From: Undibacterium sp.
Lineage (GTDB): Bacteria > Pseudomonadota > Gammaproteobacteria > Burkholderiales > Burkholderiaceae_D
DNA length: 64,000 nucleotides
NCBI GenBank assembly: GCA_030645915.1
Contig: JAUSNO010000024.1
Coordinates: 1 to 64,000 of the forward strand
Reading direction: 5' to 3'
Part shown: positions 34,617 through 43,854 of the stretch, piece after piece
How positions within the stretch are numbered: the stretch's first letter is position 1
Layout: each line of letters starts with the position of its first letter
Notes under the pieces: model-generated
Told to the model about the DNA's origin: nothing
What the model saw: only the letters and a program-made list of their open reading frames with translations
The model's database searches: none
Translations under genes and position numbers: made by a program

Positions 34617-37220
34617 ATGAAAACCCGGCACATCCGCACCACCACACCAACCGCAGCACGCCAAGCACGGCATGGCTTACGCCTGTCGGCACTGGCCTTG
34701 GGCGTACTGAGTATGCTCACTGCCAACCTCAATGCCAACGCCAATGCGGATGCCAAGCCAGATCCGCAGAGCGGTGAAGTTGCCCTTGGCGCTGCCAATA
34801 GCGTGATCATCACCGGCCAGCGCGCCAGCCTGCGCAAAGCCCTGGAGATGCAGGAAAAAGCCGACAATATCGTCAGCGTAATCAGCAGCGATGACATCGG
34901 TGGCCTGCCGGATAAAAACGCCGCCGAAGCGCTGGCGCGGCTGCCGGGTGTCTCGGTGCAGCGCGATCAGGGCGAAGGCCGTTATGTGGTGGTACGCGGG
35001 CTCGGTGCCGACTTGAATGCGGTCACCATCAACGGGGCACTGGTGCCGTCGCCCGAAGCGGGCCGCCGTGCGGTCGCGCTTGATGTCTTGCCCGCCGGCT
35101 TGATACGCTCGCTGGAAGTGACCAAGACCCTGCGGCCGGAACAGGACGCCAACTCGCTGGGCGGCACGGTCGAGGTCAAGGCTTTATCCGCCTTCGATCT
35201 GCCGGGAAAAATCCTGTCGCTCAACGCAGGCGCCAGCGTCGATCAGGTCACCGGCAAGACCAGCCCGAATCTGGCGGGCTTGTGGGCCGATCGCTTTATG
35301 GATGGCAAACTCGGCGTTGCGGCCGGCATCAGTGCAGAGAAACGCAGCTTCGGCTCTGACAACATAGAAACCGGCGGCGCCTGGGATGGCCAACGCCTGG
35401 GCGGATTGGAATTACGCGACTATCTGCCGGTGCGCGAGCGCCATGCGTATGCACTGAATCTGGATTATCGCGCCGCACCGGAACAGCAGTATTTCTTGCG
35501 CAGCTTCCTGAGCGATTTTAGTGATGATGAAGTGCGTGACCGCCTCACCATCGGCAACTTTTCCGGCGGTGGCGTGACAGAAGGAGCGACTGCCACGGCA
35601 CGCGCCGAGCGCCGCCTGCGGCAACGCAAATACACGCAAAAAATCAGCTCGGTGGTGATCGGCACCGCACAGCAGATCGCTGACTGGAAACTCGATATCA
35701 CTGCCGGCGCCAGCCGCGCCAGTGAAGATACGCCGGAAGCTATCAATGACGCGCGCTTCCGTGGCAACGCCAATTTCGCCGGGGTCGGTTTCAGCGATAG
35801 CGCGTTACCCAAGATCATTGGCCCGGCCAGCCTTTACGATGCGGCCAACTACAGCCTCAATGCCATCACGCTGCAACAGCGTTTTTCCAAGGATACCGAA
35901 CGACATCTAGGCGTTGATCTGTCCCACAAGTTTCATTTTGACCGGTTTGAATCGACGCTGAAGTTCGGTGGCAAAACCAGCCGCCGCGAAAAATCCAACG
36001 ATACCGAGCAATGGGCTTACAACAGCAGCAAAACCGCCAGCGGCAATTACTGGGGCGCAGGCCCGACTTCGCTTAGCAGCTTTACCCAGGGCAATCTGGA
36101 TTACCCGCTGGGCACGATAGGCGCAGCGATTAACCCGGATGCTATCCGCGCCCGCGTCGCCGGGCTAAACCGCAGCAACGCCAGGCTGGCGCTGGAGTCA
36201 ACACTCAATGACTACCGCATGCACGAAGACATCGACGCCGCCTATCTGCAGAACGCATTTGACTTTGATGCATGGCACTGGCTGGCAGGCGGGCGCATGG
36301 AGCGCACCCGTTTTAGCGCCGACGGATCGCAGGTCAGCGGCAGCAGCATCATCAAGCCGGTTAGCCGTGAGCGCAGTGACACCGACTGGTTGCCGTCCCT
36401 GCACCTGCGCTACGACCTGGCGCAACACACCAGCGTACGCGCAGCCTGGACGAATGCCGTGGTGCGCGCCAATTTCAGCCAGTTAGCGCCGGGCATCAAC
36501 CTCGCCAGCACTACCGAAGCCGTGATCGGCAACCCGGATCTGAAAGCGCTGAAAGCATCCAATCTGGATCTGGGCATAGAGCGCGTACTGGCGCATGATG
36601 GGGTGGTCTCGGCCTACCTGTTCCATAAGGATATCAAGAACTTTACCTACACCACCAATCTGGCAGGCACAGGATCATGGGTCGACTACACCAGCGCCAC
36701 CTCGTATGCCAACGGTGACAGCGCCAGCGTCAAGGGGCTGGAGCTGTCGTACGCGCAACCGCTGCGCATGCTGGCCGCCCCGTGGAAATATCTGCTGATC
36801 GGCGCCAACGCCACCATCACGCAATCGGATGCCCACATCAGCCGCTTTGATGTCGCCAGCGCCAGGCAGGTATCGCGCTCGATCAGCTTCCCGGGGCAAT
36901 CCGATCGGGTAGTGAACCTGACGCTGGGTTACGAACACGATGCCATCAGCACGCGGCTGGCGTTGAACTACAAGTCACCGTATTTGCTGGAGCTGGGGTC
37001 AGACTTCATGAAGGCCAGTCAGGACCGCATGGTCGATGCGCAAAAGCAGCTGGATTTTTCGCTCTCGTATCAGCTCAGCAAGCGCGTTCAATTCATGCTT
37101 GAAGCGAGCAATCTGAACAATGAAAAATACTATGTCTACCAGGGCTCAAAGCCCTACAACGCGCAGTATGAGCAGTACGGCCGCACGTATAAAATCAGCC
37201 TGAAAGCCAGTATTTTTTGA
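34617..37220 (+). CDS. TonB-dependent outer-membrane receptor, probably for phytate-type substrate
   Basis: This 867-residue receptor has a long signal peptide (about 44 residues, ending in the ANANANA region), a plug domain (KADNIVSVISSDDIGGLPDK, AEALARLPGVSVQRDQGEGR, VVRGLGADLNAVTINGALVP) and a beta-barrel that ends in YKISLKASIF with the C-terminal Phe of outer-membrane barrels. The plug is of the GGLPDKNAAEAL type seen in receptors for sugars and phosphorylated compounds. Paired receptor-phytase genes are known in other bacteria, and here the phytase follows. The start at 34617 is chosen because the frame upstream has no signal features. Confidence 0.92.
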   Translation: MKTRHIRTTTPTAARQARHGLRLSALALGVLSMLTANLNANANADAKPDPQSGEVALGAANSVIITGQRASLRKALEMQEKADNIVSVISSDDIGGLPDKNAAEALARLPGVSVQRDQGEGRYVVVRGLGADLNAVTINGALVPSPEAGRRAVALDVLPAGLIRSLEVTKTLRPEQDANSLGGTVEVKALSAFDLPGKILSLNAGASVDQVTGKTSPNLAGLWADRFMDGKLGVAAGISAEKRSFGSDNIETGGAWDGQRLGGLELRDYLPVRERHAYALNLDYRAAPEQQYFLRSFLSDFSDDEVRDRLTIGNFSGGGVTEGATATARAERRLRQRKYTQKISSVVIGTAQQIADWKLDITAGASRASEDTPEAINDARFRGNANFAGVGFSDSALPKIIGPASLYDAANYSLNAITLQQRFSKDTERHLGVDLSHKFHFDRFESTLKFGGKTSRREKSNDTEQWAYNSSKTASGNYWGAGPTSLSSFTQGNLDYPLGTIGAAINPDAIRARVAGLNRSNARLALESTLNDYRMHEDIDAAYLQNAFDFDAWHWLAGGRMERTRFSADGSQVSGSSIIKPVSRERSDTDWLPSLHLRYDLAQHTSVRAAWTNAVVRANFSQLAPGINLASTTEAVIGNPDLKALKASNLDLGIERVLAHDGVVSAYLFHKDIKNFTYTTNLAGTGSWVDYTSATSYANGDSASVKGLELSYAQPLRMLAAPWKYLLIGANATITQSDAHISRFDVASARQVSRSISFPGQSDRVVNLTLGYEHDAISTRLALNYKSPYLLELGSDFMKASQDRMVDAQKQLDFSLSYQLSKRVQFMLEASNLNNEKYYVYQGSKPYNAQYEQYGRTYKISLKASIF

Positions 37221-37243
37221 TGGAAAAGAGAAAATTCTTGCAA

Positions 37244-37330
37244 CAGGCATAGCCCACCACGCAATCCCCATGCGCCTTCCAGGGCAGGCAGGCTGGAAAC
37301 CCGCATGGACATTGCGTGTCAGGCCTGCCT
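37244..37330. repeat. Dispersed long-palindrome repeat, copy E
   Basis: Left arm CACGCAATCCCCATGCG (from 37258), right arm CGCATGGACATTGCGTG (ends 37318), with CAGGCATAGCC and CAGGCCTGCCT outside. It lies between the receptor and phytase genes, which are on the same strand. Confidence 0.85.
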
Positions 37331-37364
37331 CTAAAAAATTTAACCAAAGCACCTTACCTTACTT

Positions 37365-39284
37365 ATGACTATCTTCAAGCACCTACAACAGGCGGGCAGC
37401 AGGCTGGCAATCGCCGCACTCGCCACCGGTATGGCGATCGCCAGCCATGCCGGCAATCCATTACCCGCATCGCTGGCGCGCGCGCAGGAACTGGCCGCCA
37501 TGCCCGACGGCGGCTGGCTGACGCTGGACAAACAAGGGCTGCGCCTGCTCGACAGCGCCGGCAACGAGCGCGCCACGTTTGCCGTGCGCGCCAAACATCT
37601 GGACACCCGCAGCCACCGCGACGGCGCGCTGGCCATCATCATCGACGCCGACACCCAGCGCCCGCTGCCTTTCATCGTCAATCTGCAGTCGGGCCAGCTG
37701 CAGGCGCAAGCGCCGTTCCCGGCACCGCCATTTGCAGTTGAAGCGGCTTGCCTGTATCGCGATGCGCAGCAGCTTGATCAGCTTTTTCTGATCGGCAAAG
37801 AGGGCCATGCCGAACAGTGGATCATGCAAGGCGGTGCACGCCGGCTGGTGCGCACTGTGGCGCTGCCGGCGCAGGTCAAGCATTGCCGTAGCGATGACGC
37901 CACCCACACGCTGTTTGTCAGCGAAGCGGACATGGGCGTGTGGGCGTATCGCGCCGATGCCGAAGGCCCGATGGCACGCGCACCGGTCGTCCTGCGCCAG
38001 CCGTATGGGCCGCTGCGCGCCGGTGCCGGCGCCATCCAGATCGTCAAAGGAGGCATCGCGGTATTGGATCAGGCGGGCCAGCGGCTGCACCTGATGCACG
38101 CAAAAAAAGGCCAGTGGCTGCAACGCCCGGCACTAGCCCTGGGCAAGCACGGCGGCAGCGAAGCGCTGGCGCTACGCCGCACGTCGGGCGGCAACGAATT
38201 GCTGTTTCGCGACGAGCAAAACAAGCAATGGAAAAGCCTGGCCATGCAGCCGGGCGCCAGCACCGACTTGACCGCAGCAACCGCACCGAGCGCAGCGGTC
38301 ACGATCATAGAACCCTCTGCGCAGACCGATCCGATGACGCGCCTGGGCGATGCGGCCGACGACCCGGCCATCTGGATCCATCCATTTGACGCCACCCGTT
38401 CGCGCATACTCGGCACCAACAAAAAGCAGGGGTTGCTGGTCTATGATCTGCAAGGCAAGCAACAGCAACTGCTGGAAAGCGGGCGCCTGAACAATGTCGA
38501 TGTGCGCCAGAATGTCCGCTTTAACGATGCCGCAAACGCGGCGCAACCGGCAGCGCTATTCGATCTGGCGATGGCCACGCAGCGTGATGACAACAGCCTG
38601 GTGCTGTATGCCATCTCGAGCGAAGGCGAAGTGAGCGAGGCAGCACGCTTCGCTACCGGCATGGACAAAATCTATGGCTTCTGCCTGTATCAGCCACGTA
38701 GCGGCGGGCTGGAAGCCTTTGTCAACGACAAGGACGGCACCTATCATCAATACCGCATCACGCGACGCGATCAGGCATTTAGCAGCACGCTGGTGCGCCA
38801 ATTCAAGTTGGCCAGCCAGCCCGAAGGTTGCGTCGCCGACGACAAACACGACCGACTATTTGTCGGTGAAGAAAAACGCGGTGTCTGGGTCACCTCCGCC
38901 AAGGCCGATCACCCTGCCGAGCTTCAGCTCATCCTGCCGGTGGGCGCGCAACTCACGGCTGACACTGAGGGAATGGCGATTTATTTTGGCCGGGAAGCCG
39001 ATTACCTGATCGTCTCCAGCCAGGGCGACCACAGCTATGTTGTGATGGATGCGCAAGCGCCGAATCGCTACCGCGGCAAGTTTCGCATCGGTTACAACAT
39101 GGCGGCCGGCATCGATGGCACCTCGGAGACCGACGGCCTTGACGTAACCTCCGCCAAGCTAGGCAGTCTCTACCAGAAAGGCATGCTGGTGGTGCAAGAC
39201 GGCTACAAACGGCTGCCTGATGGCGCGCAAAATTTCAAATATGTTTCATGGGAAGCCATCGAACGCGCCTTGCAATTGCGCTGA
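37365..39284 (+). CDS. Double-domain beta-propeller 3-phytase
   Basis: This 639-residue secreted phytate hydrolase starts with MTIFKHLQQAGSRLAIAALA and is exported. The C-terminal domain (about 300-639) has the family signature DDPAIWIHP, GTNKKQGLLVYDLQGK, the Ca2+/phosphate-binding blade residues EGCVADDKHDRLFVGEEKRG, and the terminal GTSETDGLDVTSAKLG. The N-terminal domain (about 30-295) has weaker matching blade features, such as ACLYRDAQQLDQLFLIGKEG and HTLFVSEADMGVWAYRADAE, so it is a second, incomplete propeller. Such dual-domain phytases are known. The enzyme releases phosphate from inositol phosphates; the adjacent receptor would import substrate or product. Confidence 0.92.
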   Translation: MTIFKHLQQAGSRLAIAALATGMAIASHAGNPLPASLARAQELAAMPDGGWLTLDKQGLRLLDSAGNERATFAVRAKHLDTRSHRDGALAIIIDADTQRPLPFIVNLQSGQLQAQAPFPAPPFAVEAACLYRDAQQLDQLFLIGKEGHAEQWIMQGGARRLVRTVALPAQVKHCRSDDATHTLFVSEADMGVWAYRADAEGPMARAPVVLRQPYGPLRAGAGAIQIVKGGIAVLDQAGQRLHLMHAKKGQWLQRPALALGKHGGSEALALRRTSGGNELLFRDEQNKQWKSLAMQPGASTDLTAATAPSAAVTIIEPSAQTDPMTRLGDAADDPAIWIHPFDATRSRILGTNKKQGLLVYDLQGKQQQLLESGRLNNVDVRQNVRFNDAANAAQPAALFDLAMATQRDDNSLVLYAISSEGEVSEAARFATGMDKIYGFCLYQPRSGGLEAFVNDKDGTYHQYRITRRDQAFSSTLVRQFKLASQPEGCVADDKHDRLFVGEEKRGVWVTSAKADHPAELQLILPVGAQLTADTEGMAIYFGREADYLIVSSQGDHSYVVMDAQAPNRYRGKFRIGYNMAAGIDGTSETDGLDVTSAKLGSLYQKGMLVVQDGYKRLPDGAQNFKYVSWEAIERALQLR

Positions 39285-39302
39285 CCTCCCACCCTGCTAC
39301 CA

Positions 39303-39334
39303 GGCATGCTGCGCGATCATCCGCGCGGCATGCC
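39303..39334. terminator. Strong GC hairpin after the phytase gene
   Basis: GGCATGCTGCGCG-ATCATC-CGCGCGGCATGCC has about 12 pairs and follows the phytase stop by 20 bp. There is no U-run, so it may be a transcript-stabilising or weak termination hairpin. Confidence 0.45.
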
Positions 39335-39472
39335 CGGCCAGCTCGCCAAAACGCCCTCCCCCTCCCCTCTTGTCGCAGCAAAATATGGCTTGAATTCATG
39401 GCCAGGACACCCCATTTCCTATCTTGATCACTTGCAGGACTATAGAAACCATCGCTTAACATCACGCCAACC

Positions 39473-40564
39473 ATGAAAAAAACCAAGTTGCTGTCGCTAC
39501 TGTTGCTGCTGGTGCCGCTGAGCCTGGCGGGCTCGCTGATCTATGCCCAGCGGCCGGCAGCGCGCGCTATCGAACCTCGGGCGATCGCCCCGCGCGGACC
39601 GCTACTCGAAGCGGAAAAAAGCCTGGTTGCCCTGTTCGAGCAGGCCGCGCCTTCTGTGGCCTACATCACGACCGAGCGTCTGGAGCAAACCGACTTCTTC
39701 ACGATCGGCGTGGCGCAGGGCGCCGGCAGCGCTTTTGTCTGGGACAACGCCGGCTACGTGGTCACCAATTTCCACGTCATCGAAAACGCCCGCAAGATCG
39801 TGGTGCGACTCGATGCCGGCAAAAATGCCATCCCTGCCGATTATGTCGGCGGTGCGCCGGATTATGATCTGGCCGTGGTCAAGCTCAAGCAGATTCCACC
39901 GGGTTTAAAACCGATACCGCTGGGTACCTCGCGGGACCTGAAAGTGGGGCAGTCGGTCATCGCCATCGGCAATCCCTTCGGATTTTCCCGCACACTGACC
40001 ACGGGTATTATTTCTGCGCTGGATCGCTATTTGCCGACGCAAAACTATGCAGAAATCGCCGGTGCCATCCAGACCGATGCGGCGATCAATCCAGGCAATT
40101 CTGGCGGCCCTCTGCTCGATAGCGCGGGCCGGCTGATCGGCGTGAATACCGCCATCCGCTCGTCTTCCGGCAGCTCGGCCGGGGTGGGGTTTTCGATCCC
40201 GGTTGATCTGGTCAACCGCATCGTGCCGCAGCTGATTGCGCGTGGCCGCGCCGCCAGCCCGAGTATCGGCATCATCCCTTACGACCCCCTGGTAGTGGCG
40301 CGCAATGGCATCAAAGGCGTGGTGGTCAACGGCGTACGCAACGGTGCACCGGCGGCGCAGGCTGGATTAAAACCGCTGAACCGGCGCAACGGAGAATTGG
40401 GCGACATCATCACCGCCGTCAACGGCCGTCCGGTCGAAACCTTATCGACCTTTGTGGCGGAGCTGGACCGCGCCGGCATCGGCAATGTCGCCGAATTCGC
40501 CATCATGCGCAACGGCAAAGAACGGCGCGAAAAAATCCGTATCGTCGATGCGTCAAACAAATGA
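39473..40564 (+). CDS. Periplasmic HtrA/DegS-type serine protease with one PDZ domain
   Basis: This 363-residue protein has a signal anchor (LLSLLLLLVPLSLAGSLIYA), a trypsin-fold S1C protease domain with His in TNFHVIENA, Asp in PDYDLAVVK and Ser in NPGNSGGPLLD, and one C-terminal PDZ domain (GIKGVVVNGVRNGAPAAQAG ... IITAVNGRPVETLSTFVAEL). It resembles DegS/HhoB in having a single PDZ. Its place behind the phytase gene on the same strand may be coincidental. No rseA is seen nearby. Confidence 0.92.
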   Translation: MKKTKLLSLLLLLVPLSLAGSLIYAQRPAARAIEPRAIAPRGPLLEAEKSLVALFEQAAPSVAYITTERLEQTDFFTIGVAQGAGSAFVWDNAGYVVTNFHVIENARKIVVRLDAGKNAIPADYVGGAPDYDLAVVKLKQIPPGLKPIPLGTSRDLKVGQSVIAIGNPFGFSRTLTTGIISALDRYLPTQNYAEIAGAIQTDAAINPGNSGGPLLDSAGRLIGVNTAIRSSSGSSAGVGFSIPVDLVNRIVPQLIARGRAASPSIGIIPYDPLVVARNGIKGVVVNGVRNGAPAAQAGLKPLNRRNGELGDIITAVNGRPVETLSTFVAELDRAGIGNVAEFAIMRNGKERREKIRIVDASNK

Positions 40565-40584
40565 CTGCGCCCATGTCGATGATG

Positions 40585-40668
40585 CCCCCGCCACCACGCA
40601 ATACCGGTGCGCCCTGCAGGCCATAGTGGCTGGAAACCCGCATGGGTATTGCGTGCTGGCCTTGCCTG
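40585..40668. repeat. Dispersed long-palindrome repeat, copy F
   Basis: Left arm CACGCAATACCGGTGCG (from 40595), right arm CGCATGGGTATTGCGTG (ends 40655). ATACC pairs with GGTAT, and the inner CCCTGCAGGCC and GGCTGGAAACC match copies C to E. It lies in the convergent gap between the protease and EAL genes. Confidence 0.85.
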
Positions 40669-40694
40669 GTGTGCGCCTACGGTGACTATTGTGA

Positions 40695-43562
40695 CTATTG
40701 TGCCGCCTGTGGCTCGTAGAAGATGCGCGAAGCGATACCGGGCGCGCCCTGACTGTCACTGATCCAGGCTGACGGCACCTTGTAATTGTTCGCCCATGCG
40801 CTGACGGCATCGGCCGGCATAGGACGGGCGATGCCGTAACCTTGCGCCAGATCGCAGCCTAGCTGCATGAGCGCAACGCCGTGTTCGGCAGTTTCTACGC
40901 CCTCGGCAATGACTTCAAGTTTAAACGCTCTGGCCAAGCCTATCACTGCGCGAATCAGGGCCAGATCTTCCTGATCAACCAGCATGTCGCGCACAAAACT
41001 CTGGTCGATCTTGAGCGCGTTGGCCGGCAGACGCTTGAGGTACGACAGCGAAGAGTAGCCGGTACCGAAATCATCCAGGGCAAACCGGACGCCGAGTTGC
41101 TGGCAGCCCAGCATGACTTCGCGGACATACTGAATGTCCTGGATTGCAGCCGATTCCAGAATTTCAATTTCCAATAATGTGGGGGAAACCTCAGGATAGC
41201 TTGCCAGGATGCTGCTAAGCCGCGCCAGGAAATTACTTTGCTGGAAATGTCTGGCGGCGATATTCACGCTGACCACCCATTGCTGACCATTGGCGGCCCA
41301 GCAGCGCAATTGTTCCAGCGCCCGGTGAATGACCCATTCGCCGATATCGATAATCAGATCGGTGTGCTCAACCAGCGGCAGAAAATGCAGCGGGCCGACG
41401 ATACCTTGCTGCGGATGCTGCCAGCGCAATAGCGCCTCCATTCCCACCACCTTACCGCGCGGCATATTGACCTTGGGCTGGAAGTACAGCCTGAATTCAT
41501 CCTGCAGCAAGGCTTGCCTGATTCTGGCGCGCTGGTTATGGTGCGTGCGTACTTGCTGGTCTTGCTGCGCATCGAACAAATGAAATTGATTGCGGCCGCT
41601 TTGCTTGGCCTGATACATGGCCTGGTCGGCGCAACGCAGCAAGGTATCGGGATTGACATCGTCACGCGGATAAATGGCGACCCCGATGCTGACTGACAGA
41701 ATAATGCTGAGTTGCTCGACTTCATACGGCTGCGACAATTCAGCCAGCAATAATGCCAGGCACCGCTCTACGCCTGCGATATCGCTCTGCTCCTGCAACA
41801 ATACTGCAAACTCATCGCTGCCCAAACGCGCGACATGATTGCCGGCGCCGGCACACTCCTTAATCCTGACTGCCACTTGCTGCAATAATTTGTCGGCGAA
41901 TTCCTGCCCGTATTTATCATTGACCGCCTGGAAATAATCAAGATCAAGCAAGCACACGGCCAGCCATTGCTGCTGCGCTTGGGCTTGCGCAATCGCCTGC
42001 TTAAATCGTGCCGCCAGCGAGGCGCTATTCTCCAGGCCGGTCAGCACATCATGGCTGGCCTGCCAGGATATTTGCCGCATCAGATGACTGTTTTCACTGA
42101 CGTCACGAAATACCAGCACACAGCCTGTGACCTTACCGTCTTTTTGCCTGATGGCGGCAGCGGTGTAGTCGATTTCCAGTGACTGGCCCGCCCGGTTCAG
42201 CAAGATCTGATTACTGACCTGCAACAGGCCATCGTTGCTGGAAATATCCCGCACAAACGCCTCCATCGCCAGGCTACTGCTTGCATCAGCGAGCTTGAAG
42301 ACCTGATCCAGGGTATGCTCAACCGCCTCTTCACGACACCATCCGCTCAGCTGTTGCGCCACTTTATTGAGCGTCAGGATACGGCCTTCAACATCAGTAC
42401 TGATCACCGCATCGCCTATTGATGCAAGCGTCGTTTCTACCTGTTCCTTTTCTGCGGCGAGCGCCGCTTGCGCCTGATTGCGTTCGCTGATATCGATCAG
42501 CGCGCCGATGCATCCCGCTGGCTCCCCCTGCACATTGGTGAAGGTGGCGCGATAATAAATCGCGTCCAGCCTCTTCCCCGCCGCCGGCATGCTGATCTCT
42601 TGTACCTGCGTATCCGCGTGAGACAGCAAGCCGGGCAAATTGGCGGCGTCTGCGGTTGGCGACGCGTATGTCAAAAACTTTTGCATCGGCTTGCCGACCA
42701 ACTCGGCGGCACTCATATCAAACATCCGCTCCCAGGCAGAATTCACGCCCAGGCAAATGCCATCGCTACCTTTAAAAAAAATCGGGATGGGCAAGGCGGT
42801 CAATAACTGCCAGGTAAAGTGCAATTGCTCGCTTTTCTCACGTTGGCTCTGCTGCAATGACACCAGCAAGGTCTGCACCTCTTGCGCCATATCGTTGAAG
42901 GTCGTCGCCAGCGCCTGCGCTTCGGCATTACCGTGGACATCCATGCGAACCGAATGTTGCCCTTTTTTAAAGCGGGCGGTCGCCTGACCCAGACGCTTTA
43001 ATGTCAGGCTATTGGCGCGCAGTATCAGGCCCAGCAAAAAGAAGATGATGAAAAAAATGGCGCCAGAAATTTTTAATTGCGTCTGCACCTTGCGCCAGAT
43101 GTTATCGATCGCCGGAGCCGGCGTAGTCTGCAGGCGAAGGATGCCTATCCTTTCTCCTGACAGCTTCACCTGATGTGTCATCGTTTCCGCCCGCAAGAGT
43201 ATCAGCCGGGCGAACCAGCGCGGTGCGTGGCTGGCGCGCGCAGCATCAATCTGGGTGGCGACCTGATTCTGCCAGCGCAGCTGGGCGATCTCCGGGTTGG
43301 CGCGTATCTCCTGCGCCAGCAATTGCGCAATGCCAGACTGGTCATCATGTACCGACAATTCGCGTAAGCCAGGAATCAGATAGTGCGCCAGTTGCCGCAG
43401 CTCGGTCTGTGCGCGCATTCTGGCGTCGGCGGTTTCTGCGTCCAGCAGCAAATAATAGCGCAAGCCGCTGACCGCTATCATCAGCAATGACAGCAAGAAA
43501 AATAAGCGAAAATATGTTCCAGGTCGCAAGCAACCATACAAAAATTTTTGTAGTGTATGCAC
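40695..43562 (-). CDS. HAMP-PAS-PAS-GGDEF-EAL c-di-GMP phosphodiesterase
   Basis: This 955-residue inner-membrane protein has TM1 (YFRLFFLLSLLMIAVSGLRY), a periplasmic sensor, TM2 (SGAIFFIIFFLLGLILRA), HAMP (about 180-230), two PAS domains, GGDEF and EAL. The GGDEF motif reads RLGSDEF and there is no I-site, so it is probably not a cyclase but may bind GTP. The EAL domain has all key parts: EALLRW, LEIEILES, LDDFGTGYSSLSYL, LKIDQSF and VIAEGVET, so phosphodiesterase activity is expected. The gene is monocistronic. Confidence 0.93.
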   Translation of the reverse strand: MHTLQKFLYGCLRPGTYFRLFFLLSLLMIAVSGLRYYLLLDAETADARMRAQTELRQLAHYLIPGLRELSVHDDQSGIAQLLAQEIRANPEIAQLRWQNQVATQIDAARASHAPRWFARLILLRAETMTHQVKLSGERIGILRLQTTPAPAIDNIWRKVQTQLKISGAIFFIIFFLLGLILRANSLTLKRLGQATARFKKGQHSVRMDVHGNAEAQALATTFNDMAQEVQTLLVSLQQSQREKSEQLHFTWQLLTALPIPIFFKGSDGICLGVNSAWERMFDMSAAELVGKPMQKFLTYASPTADAANLPGLLSHADTQVQEISMPAAGKRLDAIYYRATFTNVQGEPAGCIGALIDISERNQAQAALAAEKEQVETTLASIGDAVISTDVEGRILTLNKVAQQLSGWCREEAVEHTLDQVFKLADASSSLAMEAFVRDISSNDGLLQVSNQILLNRAGQSLEIDYTAAAIRQKDGKVTGCVLVFRDVSENSHLMRQISWQASHDVLTGLENSASLAARFKQAIAQAQAQQQWLAVCLLDLDYFQAVNDKYGQEFADKLLQQVAVRIKECAGAGNHVARLGSDEFAVLLQEQSDIAGVERCLALLLAELSQPYEVEQLSIILSVSIGVAIYPRDDVNPDTLLRCADQAMYQAKQSGRNQFHLFDAQQDQQVRTHHNQRARIRQALLQDEFRLYFQPKVNMPRGKVVGMEALLRWQHPQQGIVGPLHFLPLVEHTDLIIDIGEWVIHRALEQLRCWAANGQQWVVSVNIAARHFQQSNFLARLSSILASYPEVSPTLLEIEILESAAIQDIQYVREVMLGCQQLGVRFALDDFGTGYSSLSYLKRLPANALKIDQSFVRDMLVDQEDLALIRAVIGLARAFKLEVIAEGVETAEHGVALMQLGCDLAQGYGIARPMPADAVSAWANNYKVPSAWISDSQGAPGIASRIFYEPQAAQ

Positions 43563-43854
43563 AAGTTCAGAAAATATCGGAGTGTTGAATAAAGACCGCA
43601 GCTTAGGGATCGTCAGGAAATAAACGGAAAGGGCCTAGTCACTTTTGCACAGCCGATAATTCTAACCTGAATCGGAGCGATATCCGTAAAAAAGTTACCT
43701 CATGGAAATAATTATGATGCATTTGAGAAACAATTTTTAACCTGAGACGATCGCAACAACCTAAGAAACTGCCCCATATAGACAAGCTGCCTGAGCAGCC
43801 GGGAGCATCAACCGCAATCAGTCAGCGCGCCTGTCTCACAAGCGAAACACCAGC